Shown one piece after another: positions 13,137-20,180 of a DNA stretch of 20,180 nucleotides. The DNA lies in the NCBI GenBank assembly GCA_023430065.1, contig JAEZCG010000231.1:1-20180 (forward strand), given 5' to 3'. Position numbers and translations under genes: made by a program. Source of the stretch: Pseudomonadota bacterium. GTDB taxonomy: Bacteria; Pseudomonadota; Gammaproteobacteria; Burkholderiales; SHXO01. The notes beneath the pieces were generated by a model that saw only the letters and a program-made list of their open reading frames with translations, was not told the DNA's origin and searched no databases. Numbering within the stretch: position 1 is the first letter of the stretch; each line of letters begins with the position of its first letter.

Positions 13137-15251
13137 CTATCCTTTGAGTCGATTGATTCTTATGACTTCGCTGAGTCGTCGCAGTCCGCGCATGATCTGC
13201 GCGAGGTGCAGGCGGTTGTGCACCTGAAGGGTGAAGTGGATGTTGCTGTAGGCCGGGCTGTCGCCCGGTTCCACGCTGACGTTCTCGATGTTCGAGTCGT
13301 TGTCGGAGATCTCCGCCGCCACCTTCGCCAGGACACCCTGCTGGTTGGACGCGAGCAGCTTGATGTTCACCGAGAACAGCTTGCGTGTCTCCGGCGCCCA
13401 CTCCACATCCAGCCACTTCTCCGGCTCGCGCTTCATCCTGGCGATTACCGGGCAGTCGTGCGTGTGCACGATCATGCCGCGTCCCTTCTTGATGAAGCCG
13501 ATGATCGGGTCGCCCGGAATGGGATGGCAGCACTTGGCGAACTGCAACGCCATGCCTTCCGAGCCACGGATGACGATCGGCCCGGGCGCCACGGCCGGTG
13601 CGTTCGCGTGGCTGGCGCTCGGCAGGAGCTTGCGTGCGATCACGATGGCCAGGACGCGGCCGAGCCCGATGTCGGCCAGGACTTCCTGCCGGTCCTTGCC
13701 GCCGCTCTCCTTGAGCAACCGCTCCCAGTCCGCCTCGGTGATGCTGCGTAGCCGACCGCCCAGCGCACCCAGCGCCTGGGACAGGAGGCGCTCACCCAAC
13801 TGCGCCGACTCCTGGTACTGCATGGTCTTGAGGAAGTGGCGGATGTGGTGACGCGCCTTCGCGGTGACGACGAAGTTGAGCCACGAGGGATTCGGTTTGG
13901 CGTGGCTGGCGGTGATGATCTCGACGCGGTCGCCGTTCTTCAGTTCGGTGCGCAGCGGCACCAGCTCGTGGTTGAGCTTGGCTGCCACGCAGCGGTTGCC
14001 GATGTCGGTGTGCACCGCATAGGCGAAGTCCACGCAGGTCGCCCCGTGCGGCAGCGCCATGATCTTGCCCTTGGGCGTGAACACGTAAGTCTCATCCGGG
14101 AACAGGTCGACCTTGACGTGCTCCAGGAACTCGACCGAATCCACGCTCTCGGACTGCATCTCGAGCAGGCTCTGCAGCCACAGGTGCGTCTTCTGCTGCA
14201 GTTCGCTCAGCGACGCGTCGGTGCTCTTGTAGAGCCAGTGCGCGGCCACGCCGGCCTCCGCCAGCTTATGCATCTCGAGCGTGCGCACCTGGATCTCGAT
14301 GGGGCTGCCGAAGGGGCCGAACAGCGTGGTGTGCAGCGACTGGTATCCGTTCGCCTTGGGAATGGCGATGTAGTCCTTGAACTTGCCGGGTATCGGCTTG
14401 TACAGGCCGTGCAGCGCACCCAGGGTGAGGTAGCAGGCCGGGACGTCCTGCACGATCACCCGAAAGGCGTAGATGTCCAGAACCTTGGAGAAGGACAGGT
14501 TCTTGTCCTGCATCTTGCGGTAGATGCTGTGGAGATTCTTCTCGCGCCCGGTGACCTGCGCCTCGATGCCCGCATCTTCCAGACGTTGCCGGATGCCCGC
14601 CTGGATGCGCTCGACCACCTCCTTGCGGTTGCCGCGCTGCTGTTCGAGCGCCTTGCGCAGCACGCGGTAGCGGTTCGGGTACAGGTTCTGGAACGCGAGA
14701 TCCTCCAGCTCCTGATACAGGTTGTTGAGGCCGAGCCGATTGGCGATCGGTGCGTAGATCTCCAGCGTCTCCCTGGCGATGCGTGCGCGTGTCCTGGGGT
14801 GCATCGCATCGAGCGTGCGCATGTTGTGGAGTCGATCGGCGAGCTTGATCAGGATGACGCGCACGTCGCGCGCCATGGCCAACAGCATCTTGCGGAAGTT
14901 CTCAGCCTGCGCGTGCTCCTGGCTCTCGAACTCGATCTTGTCCAGCTTGGACACCCCGTCGACGAGATCGGCCACCATCTTGCCGAAGCGTTCGCTGATC
15001 TCGACCTTTGTGACGGTGGTGTCCTCCATCACGTCATGCAGCAGGGCGGCGGTCAGCGCCTGGGGGTCGAGGTGCCACTGGGCGAGAATCGTGGCCACGG
15101 CGACCGGGTGCGAGATGTAGGGTTCTCCGGAGCGGCGGAACTGCCCTTCGTGTGCGGCTTCCGAGAATTCGAATGCCGACTGCAGCTGACGCACGTCCTC
15201 GGCGCGCAGGTAGCTGGTGGCGTCTCGGAGAAGGAGTTGGGCCTCGGACAT
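13137..15251 (-). CDS. spoT: bifunctional (p)ppGpp synthetase/hydrolase (RelA/SpoT family)
   Basis: The protein is about 704 residues long, typical for SpoT/Rel. Domains in order are: the HD hydrolase with intact SHPVAVATIL and HDVMEDT (about 45-190), so ppGpp degradation should be active; the synthetase domain with HSIYRKMQDK and GKFKDYIAIPKANGYQSLHT; a TGS domain starting at VFTPKGKIMALPHGATCVDF; a helical part and a conserved Cys region (KCCHPIPGD); and a C-terminal ACT domain. The FKD in GKFKDYI fits the RxKD type of bifunctional enzymes rather than the ExDD of RelA. The order gmk-rpoZ-spoT matches that in E. coli. The ATG at 15251 is preferred; GTG 15275 would add eight residues, and neither has a good ribosome site. 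A TATAAG at 15298-15293 (minus strand) may be an internal promoter. Confidence 0.97.
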   Translation of the reverse strand: MSEAQLLLRDATSYLRAEDVRQLQSAFEFSEAAHEGQFRRSGEPYISHPVAVATILAQWHLDPQALTAALLHDVMEDTTVTKVEISERFGKMVADLVDGVSKLDKIEFESQEHAQAENFRKMLLAMARDVRVILIKLADRLHNMRTLDAMHPRTRARIARETLEIYAPIANRLGLNNLYQELEDLAFQNLYPNRYRVLRKALEQQRGNRKEVVERIQAGIRQRLEDAGIEAQVTGREKNLHSIYRKMQDKNLSFSKVLDIYAFRVIVQDVPACYLTLGALHGLYKPIPGKFKDYIAIPKANGYQSLHTTLFGPFGSPIEIQVRTLEMHKLAEAGVAAHWLYKSTDASLSELQQKTHLWLQSLLEMQSESVDSVEFLEHVKVDLFPDETYVFTPKGKIMALPHGATCVDFAYAVHTDIGNRCVAAKLNHELVPLRTELKNGDRVEIITASHAKPNPSWLNFVVTAKARHHIRHFLKTMQYQESAQLGERLLSQALGALGGRLRSITEADWERLLKESGGKDRQEVLADIGLGRVLAIVIARKLLPSASHANAPAVAPGPIVIRGSEGMALQFAKCCHPIPGDPIIGFIKKGRGMIVHTHDCPVIARMKREPEKWLDVEWAPETRKLFSVNIKLLASNQQGVLAKVAAEISDNDSNIENVSVEPGDSPAYSNIHFTLQVHNRLHLAQIMRGLRRLSEVIRINRLKG

Positions 15252-15292
15252 GTTGGCGTTCGACGGCAGTGGCACGCGTCCGGTACGAGGCG

Positions 15293-15298
15293 CTTATA
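15293..15298 (-). promoter_or_regulatory. possible internal -10 box for spoT
   Basis: On the minus strand this reads TATAAG, preceded by GA. It would give a start near 15286, about 35 nt before ATG 15251. No -35 is recognisable. AT-rich sequence is unusual in this gap, which is the main reason to list it. Confidence 0.25.
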
Positions 15299-15339
15299 TC
15301 GGAAGGCGGACTAGGGTGCCGTCGCGGCAGGCACTGCCC

Positions 15340-15546
15340 TCAGGTCTGGCCTCGATTGAGGATCTCGGTACCCACCTTGCCGGCGGCGATTTCGCGCAGC
15401 GCGGTCACGGTCGGCTTGTCGCGCGCACCATCGATCATCGGCGAGGCGCCCTGGGTGAGCTGCCGCGCCCGGTACGTCGCCGCCAGGGTCAATACGAAAC
15501 GATTGGGAATAGCTTTCAGGCAGTCGTCCACGGTTATGCGAGCCAT
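15340..15546 (-). CDS. rpoZ: RNA polymerase omega subunit
   Basis: This 68-residue protein has the whole omega signature: [10 protein letters not shown] at the N-terminus, [16 protein letters not shown] (15-30) and [16 protein letters not shown]. Omega helps beta-prime assembly into RNA polymerase and forms part of the ppGpp site 1 in proteobacteria, which fits its place directly before spoT. ATG 15546 is chosen over GTG 15552 because GAGGT sits four bases upstream and the family begins MARIT. That ribosome site contains the gmk stop codon (gap of 7 nt), so gmk and rpoZ are tightly coupled. A GTGCC/GGCAC hairpin (about 15316-15334) follows the stop and might reduce read-through into spoT. Confidence 0.97.
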   Translation of the reverse strand: MARITVDDCLKAIPNRFVLTLAATYRARQLTQGASPMIDGARDKPTVTALREIAAGKVGTEILNRGQT

Positions 15547-15553
15547 GGCCACC

Positions 15554-16162
15554 TCACTTCATTGCATTGATCAGATCACGATGACGCGTGAGCTGGGCCG
15601 TCACCTGGAGGCGAGTGGCGCGGACGATGCTGACGAGATCGACCACGGCCACTTCAAAGTTCTGATTGATAATAACATAGTCAAACTCCTCCACATGGGC
15701 GATCTCCTCGCGTGCGTTGGCCAGCCGGCTCTCGATCACGTCGCTGGTGTCCTGTCCGCGCGAGGTGAGCCGCTTGCGCAGGACTTCCAGCGACGGAGGA
15801 AGGATGAACACGGTGACGGCACCCGGCACCAGCCGCCTTACCTGCTGCGCCCCTTGCCAGTCGATCTCGAGGAGGATGTCGCGCCCTGCACGGGTGCGGG
15901 ATTCGATCCACGCCTGCGAGGTTGCGTACAGGTTTCCGTGTACCTCGGCGCTCTCCAGGAAGTCGCCCTGCGCGGCCATGCGCACGAAGGTCTCGCGCGA
16001 GACGAAATGATACTCGCGCCCATCCAGTTCCCCGGAGCGCGGGGCGCGGGTGGTATACGAGACGGACAACTCCAGGTCCGGCTCGCGCTCGAGCAGCGCG
16101 TTGACCAGACTGGTCTTGCCCGCGCCCGATGGTGCGCAGATGATGAACAGGTTTCCGTTCAC
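15554..16162 (-). CDS. gmk: guanylate kinase
   Basis: This 202-residue enzyme phosphorylates GMP to GDP with ATP. It shows the P-loop APSGAGKTS (10-18), the GMP-binding segment [23 protein letters not shown] (read as SYTTRAPR plus GREYHF) and [15 protein letters not shown] (about 94-108), with the lid [17 protein letters not shown] further on. The length matches bacterial Gmk (about 205). The start is GTG at 16162, with GGAAG just upstream; the chain then begins [13 protein letters not shown], as expected. It is followed after 7 nt by rpoZ and preceded by yicC, an arrangement common in proteobacteria. Linking GMP phosphorylation with the ppGpp enzyme in one unit is metabolically sensible, because Gmk is a ppGpp target in some bacteria. 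Confidence 0.98.
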   Translation of the reverse strand: MNGNLFIICAPSGAGKTSLVNALLEREPDLELSVSYTTRAPRSGELDGREYHFVSRETFVRMAAQGDFLESAEVHGNLYATSQAWIESRTRAGRDILLEIDWQGAQQVRRLVPGAVTVFILPPSLEVLRKRLTSRGQDTSDVIESRLANAREEIAHVEEFDYVIINQNFEVAVVDLVSIVRATRLQVTAQLTRHRDLINAMK

Positions 16163-16250
16163 GGCTTCCGACCGGCTTTCGATCGCTGTAACTCAATTTC
16201 GGCTGCGGGCTGCGGGACTTGACCGCGGCACCGGCCGCGCGGAGCTGCCG

Positions 16251-17117
16251 TCATTCGATGTTCTGGACCTGCTCGCGCATCTGCTCGATCAGGACCTTCA
16301 GCTCCACCGCCGATTGCGACACATCGATGTCCACCGACTTGGAAGCGAGCGTGTTGGACTCCCGGTTCAGTTCCTGCATCAGGAAATCGAGTCGCTTCCC
16401 GACGGCGCCGCCCTGCTTGAGGATGCGGCGGATCTCGGCGAGATGGGTGGCGAGCCGCGACAACTCCTCCTCGACGTCGACCTTGGCCGAGAACAGCACC
16501 AGTTCCTGGCGGACACGATCCTCGTCCAGTTCCGCCGCTGCATCGCGCAGCCTTGCCGCCAGCCGTTCGCGGTAGGCCTGCACCAGCTGCGGTATCTTCG
16601 GCCGTACCCGCGCTGCCAGTTCCTCCATCCTCGTCACGCGCTCGAGCAGCATGTCCCGCAGCTTGTCTCCCTCACGTGCACGGGTCGCACCGAAGTCGTC
16701 CAGCACGCGCGCCACCAGGGCCAGCGTCTGCTCGCGCAGTTCGTCCTGGGACAGGGTGTCGGTGGCGAGCATCCCGGGCCAGCGCAGGACCTCGTTCACC
16801 GACAGGGGCGCCGCCCCCGGCAGCAGCTCCCGCACCTGCAGATCCAGCGCCGAGAGCTGGTGCAGCAGCGTGGTGTTCAGTTCGGGCGCGAGGATGCCGT
16901 TCGAGCATTTCTGAAAGCCGATGCGGCACTCGACCTTGCCGCGCGTGAGCCGCGCGCTGAACAGTTCGCGCAAGGCCGGTTCGAACGCACGCAAGTCGTC
17001 GGGCAGACGGAAGGCGAGGTCGAGGTAGCGGTGGTTGACCGACCTGATCTCCGCGCTGAGCGTTCCCGCCGGCAGGTCCTGAACCAGCGCGGCGAAGCCG
17101 GTCATGCTGTAGATCAA
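16251..17117 (-). CDS. yicC: YicC family endoribonuclease
   Basis: This 288-residue protein is almost the same length as E. coli YicC. It shows the family start IYSMTGFA, then EIRSVNHRYLDLAFRLPDDLR, RLTRGKVECRI and the C-terminal DUF1732 region ending GKRLDFLMQELNRESNTLASK (about 248-268). YicC and YloC proteins are reported as endoribonucleases that act on RNAs. The start is assigned to TTG 17117 because GGAG lies seven bases upstream and it gives the family N-terminus MIYSMTGFA; the next ATG (17105) would cut this conserved strand, and the frame upstream of TTG is not conserved-looking. It is divergent from rph, as in E. coli, and leads into gmk after 88 nt. Confidence 0.95.
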   Translation of the reverse strand: MIYSMTGFAALVQDLPAGTLSAEIRSVNHRYLDLAFRLPDDLRAFEPALRELFSARLTRGKVECRIGFQKCSNGILAPELNTTLLHQLSALDLQVRELLPGAAPLSVNEVLRWPGMLATDTLSQDELREQTLALVARVLDDFGATRAREGDKLRDMLLERVTRMEELAARVRPKIPQLVQAYRERLAARLRDAAAELDEDRVRQELVLFSAKVDVEEELSRLATHLAEIRRILKQGGAVGKRLDFLMQELNRESNTLASKSVDIDVSQSAVELKVLIEQMREQVQNIE

Positions 17118-17194
17118 GGGAGTACTCCGGCGTGTAGCGTGGCGACGTGGTTTTGACTTCGCGCCCAGGCGCCACCACAATGTAGTTGTCGCCG

Positions 17195-17222
17195 GAAGAT
17201 AGCACACAATCCGGCGCCTCAA
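17195..17222 (-). promoter_or_regulatory. putative sigma70 promoter of the yicC-gmk-rpoZ-spoT unit
   Basis: On the minus strand TTGAGG (17222-17217) is followed after 16 bases by TATCTT (17200-17195). Transcription would start near 17188, about 70 nt before the TTG start of yicC. Both hexamers match the consensus at four of six positions. The rph promoter must lie in the same 156-nt gap, but I cannot place it. Confidence 0.4.
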
Positions 17223-17273
17223 TCCCGCCTCCGCCGTTTCCGCCGGGGGCGTTCAGCTCCGAAGGCTACCGTC

Positions 17274-18002
17274 ATGCGACCCAGCGGCCGTGCCGTAGAC
17301 GAACTGCGCGACGTGCGCATCACACGAGGATTCACGCGCCATGCGGAAGGATCGGTGCTGATCGAGTTCGGCGATACGCGCGTGCTGTGCACGGCCAGCG
17401 TCGAGGAGCGGGTGCCGCCGTTCGTCAAGGGCAGCGGCCGCGGATGGCTGACCGCCGAGTACGGAATGCTGCCGCGCTCCACCAACACGCGGACACAACG
17501 CGAGGCGGCCGCCGGGCGGCAGACAGGGCGCACGCAGGAGATCCAGCGCCTGATCGGCCGCAGCCTGCGCGCCGTCACGGACCTTGGGCTGCTCGGCGAG
17601 CGCACCGTCCAGATCGACTGCGACGTGCTCCAGGCGGACGGGGGAACGCGCACGGCAAGCATCACCGGCGCATTCGTCGCGGTCCACGATGCCGTCGGCA
17701 GGCTGCGCGCGTCGCGCCTGATCGACCAGAATCCGCTGCGCGATTTCGTCGCCGCTGTGTCGGTGGGTGTCTATCGTGGAACTCCCGTGCTCGATCTGGA
17801 CTACGCGGAGGATTCCGATTGCGGCACGGACATGAATGTCGTCATGACCGGTGGCGGCGGCATCGTCGAATTGCAGGGCACGGCGGAGGGCGAACCGTTC
17901 GTGCGGGAGCAACTGGACGCGATGGTGGACCTGGCCGCTTCTGGCATCCGCCGGCTGGTATGCGCGCAGCGCGAAGCGCTCGGGCTGCCGCCGGCGCGCT
18001 AG
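17274..18002 (+). CDS. rph: ribonuclease PH
   Basis: This 242-residue phosphorolytic 3'-5' exoribonuclease trims tRNA 3' ends. The sequence has the full family pattern: [17 protein letters not shown] at the start, [18 protein letters not shown] (33-50), [21 protein letters not shown] (58-78), the phosphate-site [17 protein letters not shown] (85-101) and the [20 protein letters not shown] region (174-193) with the conserved acidic residues. No truncation is seen, unlike the frameshifted rph of E. coli K-12. The ATG at 17274 has AAGG nine bases upstream. The gene is divergent from yicC and 13 nt upstream of rdgB, and is probably co-transcribed with it. Confidence 0.98.
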   Translation: MRPSGRAVDELRDVRITRGFTRHAEGSVLIEFGDTRVLCTASVEERVPPFVKGSGRGWLTAEYGMLPRSTNTRTQREAAAGRQTGRTQEIQRLIGRSLRAVTDLGLLGERTVQIDCDVLQADGGTRTASITGAFVAVHDAVGRLRASRLIDQNPLRDFVAAVSVGVYRGTPVLDLDYAEDSDCGTDMNVVMTGGGGIVELQGTAEGEPFVREQLDAMVDLAASGIRRLVCAQREALGLPPAR

Positions 18003-18015
18003 GGGCGATGGGCGC

Positions 18016-18624
18016 GTGAAGACGGTGGTGCTCGCCAGCGGCAATGCCGGCAAGATCCGCGAGTTGCGCGTCCTGCTGGAGGGCCTCGGTGTCGATGTGG
18101 TGCCGCAGGCGCACTACGCTGTGAACGAGGCCGAGGAACCGCATGCCACCTTCGTAGAGAACGCGCTCGCCAAAGCGCGGCACGCCTCGCGCCTCACCGG
18201 GCTGCCGGCGCTGGCGGACGATTCGGGCATCTGCGTGCACGCGCTGCGCGGTGCTCCCGGCGTGCATTCGGCACGCTTCGGCGGCGAGCCGCGCTCGGAC
18301 GCGCGCAACAACGATCACCTGCTCGAGACGATGGCCCACGTGGGAGACCGGCGCGCCCACTACTACTGCGTGCTGGTGCTGCTGCGGCACGAGCACGATT
18401 CGGAGCCGCTGATCGCGGAGGGGACCTGGCACGGCGAGATCCTGCGGGCACCGCGCGGCGACGGTGGCTTCGGCTATGACCCGTTGTTCCTGGACCCGCG
18501 TCTGGGGCTCACCGGCGCCGAGCTGCCGCTGGAGGAAAAGCGCCGCGTCAGCCATCGTGGCCAGGCGCTGCGCGCGCTGGTCGAGCGCGTCCGCGTGCTG
18601 CAAGCCGAGGACGCGGCGCGCTAG
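18016..18624 (+). CDS. rdgB: XTP/dITP diphosphatase (RdgB/HAM1)
   Basis: This 202-residue house-cleaning enzyme hydrolyses dITP, dXTP and XTP to the monophosphates and keeps deaminated purines out of DNA. Visible motifs are VLASGNAGKIREL (5-17), TFVENALAKARHA, ADDSGICVHALRGAPGVHSAR with the catalytic Asp pair, DGGFGYDPLF and EEKRRVSHRGQAL, all usual for the ITPase family. The start is GTG 18016, with AGGGG ten bases upstream, giving the family N-terminus MKTVVLASGN; the frame open through rph is a shadow. It is the second gene after rph, a pairing common in proteobacteria. The usual next gene (a HemW-type radical SAM protein) is absent; a convergent aminotransferase follows instead. Confidence 0.97.
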   Translation: MKTVVLASGNAGKIRELRVLLEGLGVDVVPQAHYAVNEAEEPHATFVENALAKARHASRLTGLPALADDSGICVHALRGAPGVHSARFGGEPRSDARNNDHLLETMAHVGDRRAHYYCVLVLLRHEHDSEPLIAEGTWHGEILRAPRGDGGFGYDPLFLDPRLGLTGAELPLEEKRRVSHRGQALRALVERVRVLQAEDAAR

Positions 18625-18637
18625 CGGTCCGGCGCGC

Positions 18638-18670
18638 GAACGCGCAGCGCGGCACCGGCCGCGCGCGTTC
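18638..18670. terminator. hairpin between convergent rdgB and the aminotransferase
   Basis: GAACGCGC (18638-18645) pairs with GCGCGTTC (18663-18670), and an inner GCGG/CCGC adds four pairs beyond a 3-nt bulge. It lies just after the rdgB stop and overlaps the stop codon of the convergent gene by two bases. There is no U-run. A bidirectional termination role is inferred from its position. Confidence 0.4.
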
Positions 18671-19745
18671 AGGCAGCGTCGACGACGCGGGTCCAGCCGT
18701 AGGGATCCGGAGCTCGTCCGTACTGGATGGCGGTGAGCGCATCGAACAGCCGGCGCGCGACCGGTCCGGGTTGGAACCCGTTGATCAGCACTTCGCGCTC
18801 ACGATAGACCAGGCGACCCACCGGCGAGATGAGGGCGCCCGTGCCCATGCCGAACGCTTCCGTGATCGTCCCTGCGGCGATCCCATCCAGCACCTGGTCG
18901 AGGTCCAGGCGCGTCTCCTCCACGCTGAATCCCAGGTCGGGGGCAAGCCGTAGCAGGGACTCGCGTGTGATGCCGGGCAGGATGCTGCCCGACAGCGACG
19001 GCGTTCGGATGTGGCGTCCCTCGTACACGAAGGCGATGTTCATCGCCCCCACCTCGTCCACGTAGCGGCGCTCGACCGCATCCAGCCACAGCACCTGCTG
19101 ATGACCGCGCATGCGGGCCTGCTCGCTCGCGTACAGGCTGCCGGCATAGTTTCCCGGTGTCTTGGCTTCCCCAGTGCCGCCGCGCACGGCGCGCACGTGC
19201 TCGTGCGAGACGTACACCGACACGGGTTCGAATGCCTGGCCGTAGAGCGATCCCACCGGGCTGAGGATGACGTAGTGCAGGTAAGTGCGCGCGGCACGCA
19301 CCTGCAGCGTCGGTTCCACACCGAGCATGACGGGACGGATATACAGTGCCGCGTCGGCGCGGGACGGCACCCATCGCGCCTGCGCGCTGACCAGCGCCTC
19401 GATCGCAGCGACGTGATCCTCGATCGCGACCTCGGGCATGCCCAGGCGCAGCGCGGACCGGTTGAAGCGTTCGGCATTGCGCTCCACACGGAATAGATTG
19501 ATGCGGCCGTCGGGCCGCCGGTACGCCTTGGTGCCGTCGAACACCATCTGCCCGGAGTGGAATGCCTGCGCGGCCGGGTCCAGCGATAGCGCTGCATAGG
19601 GCACGATCCGGGCGTCGTGCCAGCCGGCCTCCGGCGAGTAATCCTGCCTGAACATTGCGTCCGTGAAGATGCGGCCGAAGCCGAGTTCCTCGGGAAGGGC
19701 AGGCGCGTCCGACGGCGGTGTGTAGAGGCGACGAATGGCGATCAT
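18669..19745 (-). CDS. ilvE: branched-chain amino acid aminotransferase (fold type IV)
   Basis: This 358-residue PLP enzyme transfers amino groups between Leu/Ile/Val and 2-oxoglutarate. It is of the longer, eukaryote-like BCAT type (about 355 residues) rather than the 309-residue E. coli IlvE. Evidence includes LGFGRIFTDAMF (21-32), HSGQMVFDGTKAYRR (63-77), LFRVERNAERFNRSA (84-98), YIRPVMLG (135-142), the PLP lysine Lys195 in RGGTGEAKTPGNYAGSL and VDEVGAMNIAFV (229-240, with Glu231). The ATG at 19745 begins MIAIRRLYTPP; no strong ribosome site is visible. A weak -10, TACACT on the minus strand (19775-19770), would give a short leader of about 18 nt. It is a single gene convergent with rdgB, so pathway partners are elsewhere. 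Confidence 0.93.
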   Translation of the reverse strand: MIAIRRLYTPPSDAPALPEELGFGRIFTDAMFRQDYSPEAGWHDARIVPYAALSLDPAAQAFHSGQMVFDGTKAYRRPDGRINLFRVERNAERFNRSALRLGMPEVAIEDHVAAIEALVSAQARWVPSRADAALYIRPVMLGVEPTLQVRAARTYLHYVILSPVGSLYGQAFEPVSVYVSHEHVRAVRGGTGEAKTPGNYAGSLYASEQARMRGHQQVLWLDAVERRYVDEVGAMNIAFVYEGRHIRTPSLSGSILPGITRESLLRLAPDLGFSVEETRLDLDQVLDGIAAGTITEAFGMGTGALISPVGRLVYREREVLINGFQPGPVARRLFDALTAIQYGRAPDPYGWTRVVDAA

Positions 19746-19979
19746 GGTGATGTCAGCGCAAGGGGTGCGAGTGTACACCTGTGCTTCCCTGCGGCCGGCA
19801 GGCACCGCGGCCGCCAGTCGCGCCGTGTCTCGGCCACGCCGCCGCGCCCAGGATCGAGGCGCTGGGAACGTTCATAGAAGCACGCCGGATGGCCCGAGAA
19901 GCTCGGAAAAGCGGGGCCGCGGGAGCGAAAAGACGGCACTTGGATTGCTGCAGCCCGGTTCACGCAATGGAGGATCGCG

Positions 19980-20180
19980 ATGGGAAGCACCTTGAACAGG
20001 ACCGGCGAGAGCCGTCCGCAACTTGGCAAAGGTCATGGCACCCGGGCATTGGGGCCGAGCGACAGTTCGGACACCGGCAGCGACGTCATCGGCGGGCCGG
20101 GGTTCACGGACGCACCAGCCCTTCCACTGGACACCGGCACCAGCGAGGATGCCGCGGCCGGTGCCGGCGCCGGTCGCGAC
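19980..20180 (+). CDS. partial gene for an acidic Gly/Asp/Ser-rich protein of unknown function
   Basis: An open frame begins at ATG 19980 with a strong GGAGGA six to seven bases upstream and stays open for 67 codons to the window edge, so the 3' end is missing. It encodes MGSTLNRTGESRPQLGKGHG, then RALGPSDSSDTGSDVIGGPG and a tail rich in Asp, Ala, Gly and Thr. It is hydrophilic, low in complexity and has no signal peptide or helix. I recall hypothetical proteobacterial proteins with a similar GPSDSSDSGSD stretch, of unknown function; this is recall, not a search. The run is too short to judge domains further on. The gene is divergent from ilvE across a 234-nt gap (19746-19979), in which I see no clear promoter for it. 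Confidence 0.65.
   Translation, partial: MGSTLNRTGESRPQLGKGHGTRALGPSDSSDTGSDVIGGPGFTDAPALPLDTGTSEDAAAGAGAGRD

Noticed and set aside
13836..15314. A 492-codon plus-strand open frame opposite spoT
   Set aside because: It is fully antisense to an intact spoT with complete motifs, has no recognisable domain or ribosome site, and mirrors the codon bias of the real gene.
19771..19778. The palindrome GTGTACAC upstream of the aminotransferase as an operator
   Set aside because: It is a single 8-bp palindrome with no second copy and no regulator gene nearby; it overlaps a weak -10 but is not enough to call.
1..20180. CRISPR arrays, insertion sequences, integrases, toxin-antitoxin or defence genes
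   Set aside because: No direct-repeat arrays, terminal inverted repeats with transposase, or recognisable defence domains were found, and tRNA-Lys genes show no att-like duplication in the window.

Overview
The window is GC-rich chromosomal DNA from a Gram-negative bacterium, most likely a betaproteobacterium. The evidence is the lipid A and LPS core genes, the order yicC-gmk-rpoZ-spoT with rph divergent from yicC, a DUF2917 protein next to a MocR-type regulator, and dense coding with many GTG and TTG starts. I see no insertion sequence, integrase, phage gene, CRISPR array or clear sign of recent transfer, so it reads as core genome with a few poorly known genes inserted between housekeeping blocks.

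Layout. Positions 1-244 hold a strong sigma70-type promoter and two tandem tRNA-Lys genes (TTT and CTT anticodons). Positions 276-5429 (minus strand) form an LPS core/outer-core operon. In transcription order it encodes a sialyltransferase-like GT52/polysialyltransferase-type enzyme, a WaaL-like O-antigen ligase, a WaaC-like heptosyltransferase, a GT4 glycosyltransferase and an uncharacterised polytopic membrane protein. Three of the four junctions are 4-nt GTGA/ATGA overlaps. Divergent from it (about 5559-7510, plus) are a lipid A-type acyltransferase, whose N-terminus has no ordinary start codon, and a polyisoprenyl-phosphate-type GT2 glycosyltransferase, again joined by ATGA.

Positions 7539-11838 contain a MocR-type GntR/aminotransferase regulator (minus). 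Divergent from it are a DUF2917 protein and an EgtD-like histidine methyltransferase, followed by an orphan LivK-like periplasmic binding protein. A perfect 8-bp inverted repeat lies in the divergent regulator region. Positions 11919-13070 (minus) hold a small secreted cysteine-rich protein with an FNR/ANR-like box upstream, and a TerC-family membrane protein.

Positions 13137-17117 (minus) are spoT, rpoZ, gmk and yicC: the stringent response, the RNA polymerase omega subunit, GMP kinase and an RNase. Divergent from yicC are rph and rdgB (17274-18624). A BCAT-type branched-chain aminotransferase (minus) converges on rdgB. The last 200 bases are the start of a plus-strand gene for an acidic low-complexity protein that runs off the window.

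I did not find a clear new defence or mobile system. The most interesting under-described points are the small seven-cysteine secreted protein under a probable anaerobic (FNR-type) box, the sialyltransferase-like enzyme and unknown membrane protein translationally coupled into the LPS operon, the acyltransferase that seems to need an ATT start or carry a frameshift, and the MocR/DUF2917/egtD module with its palindromic site.
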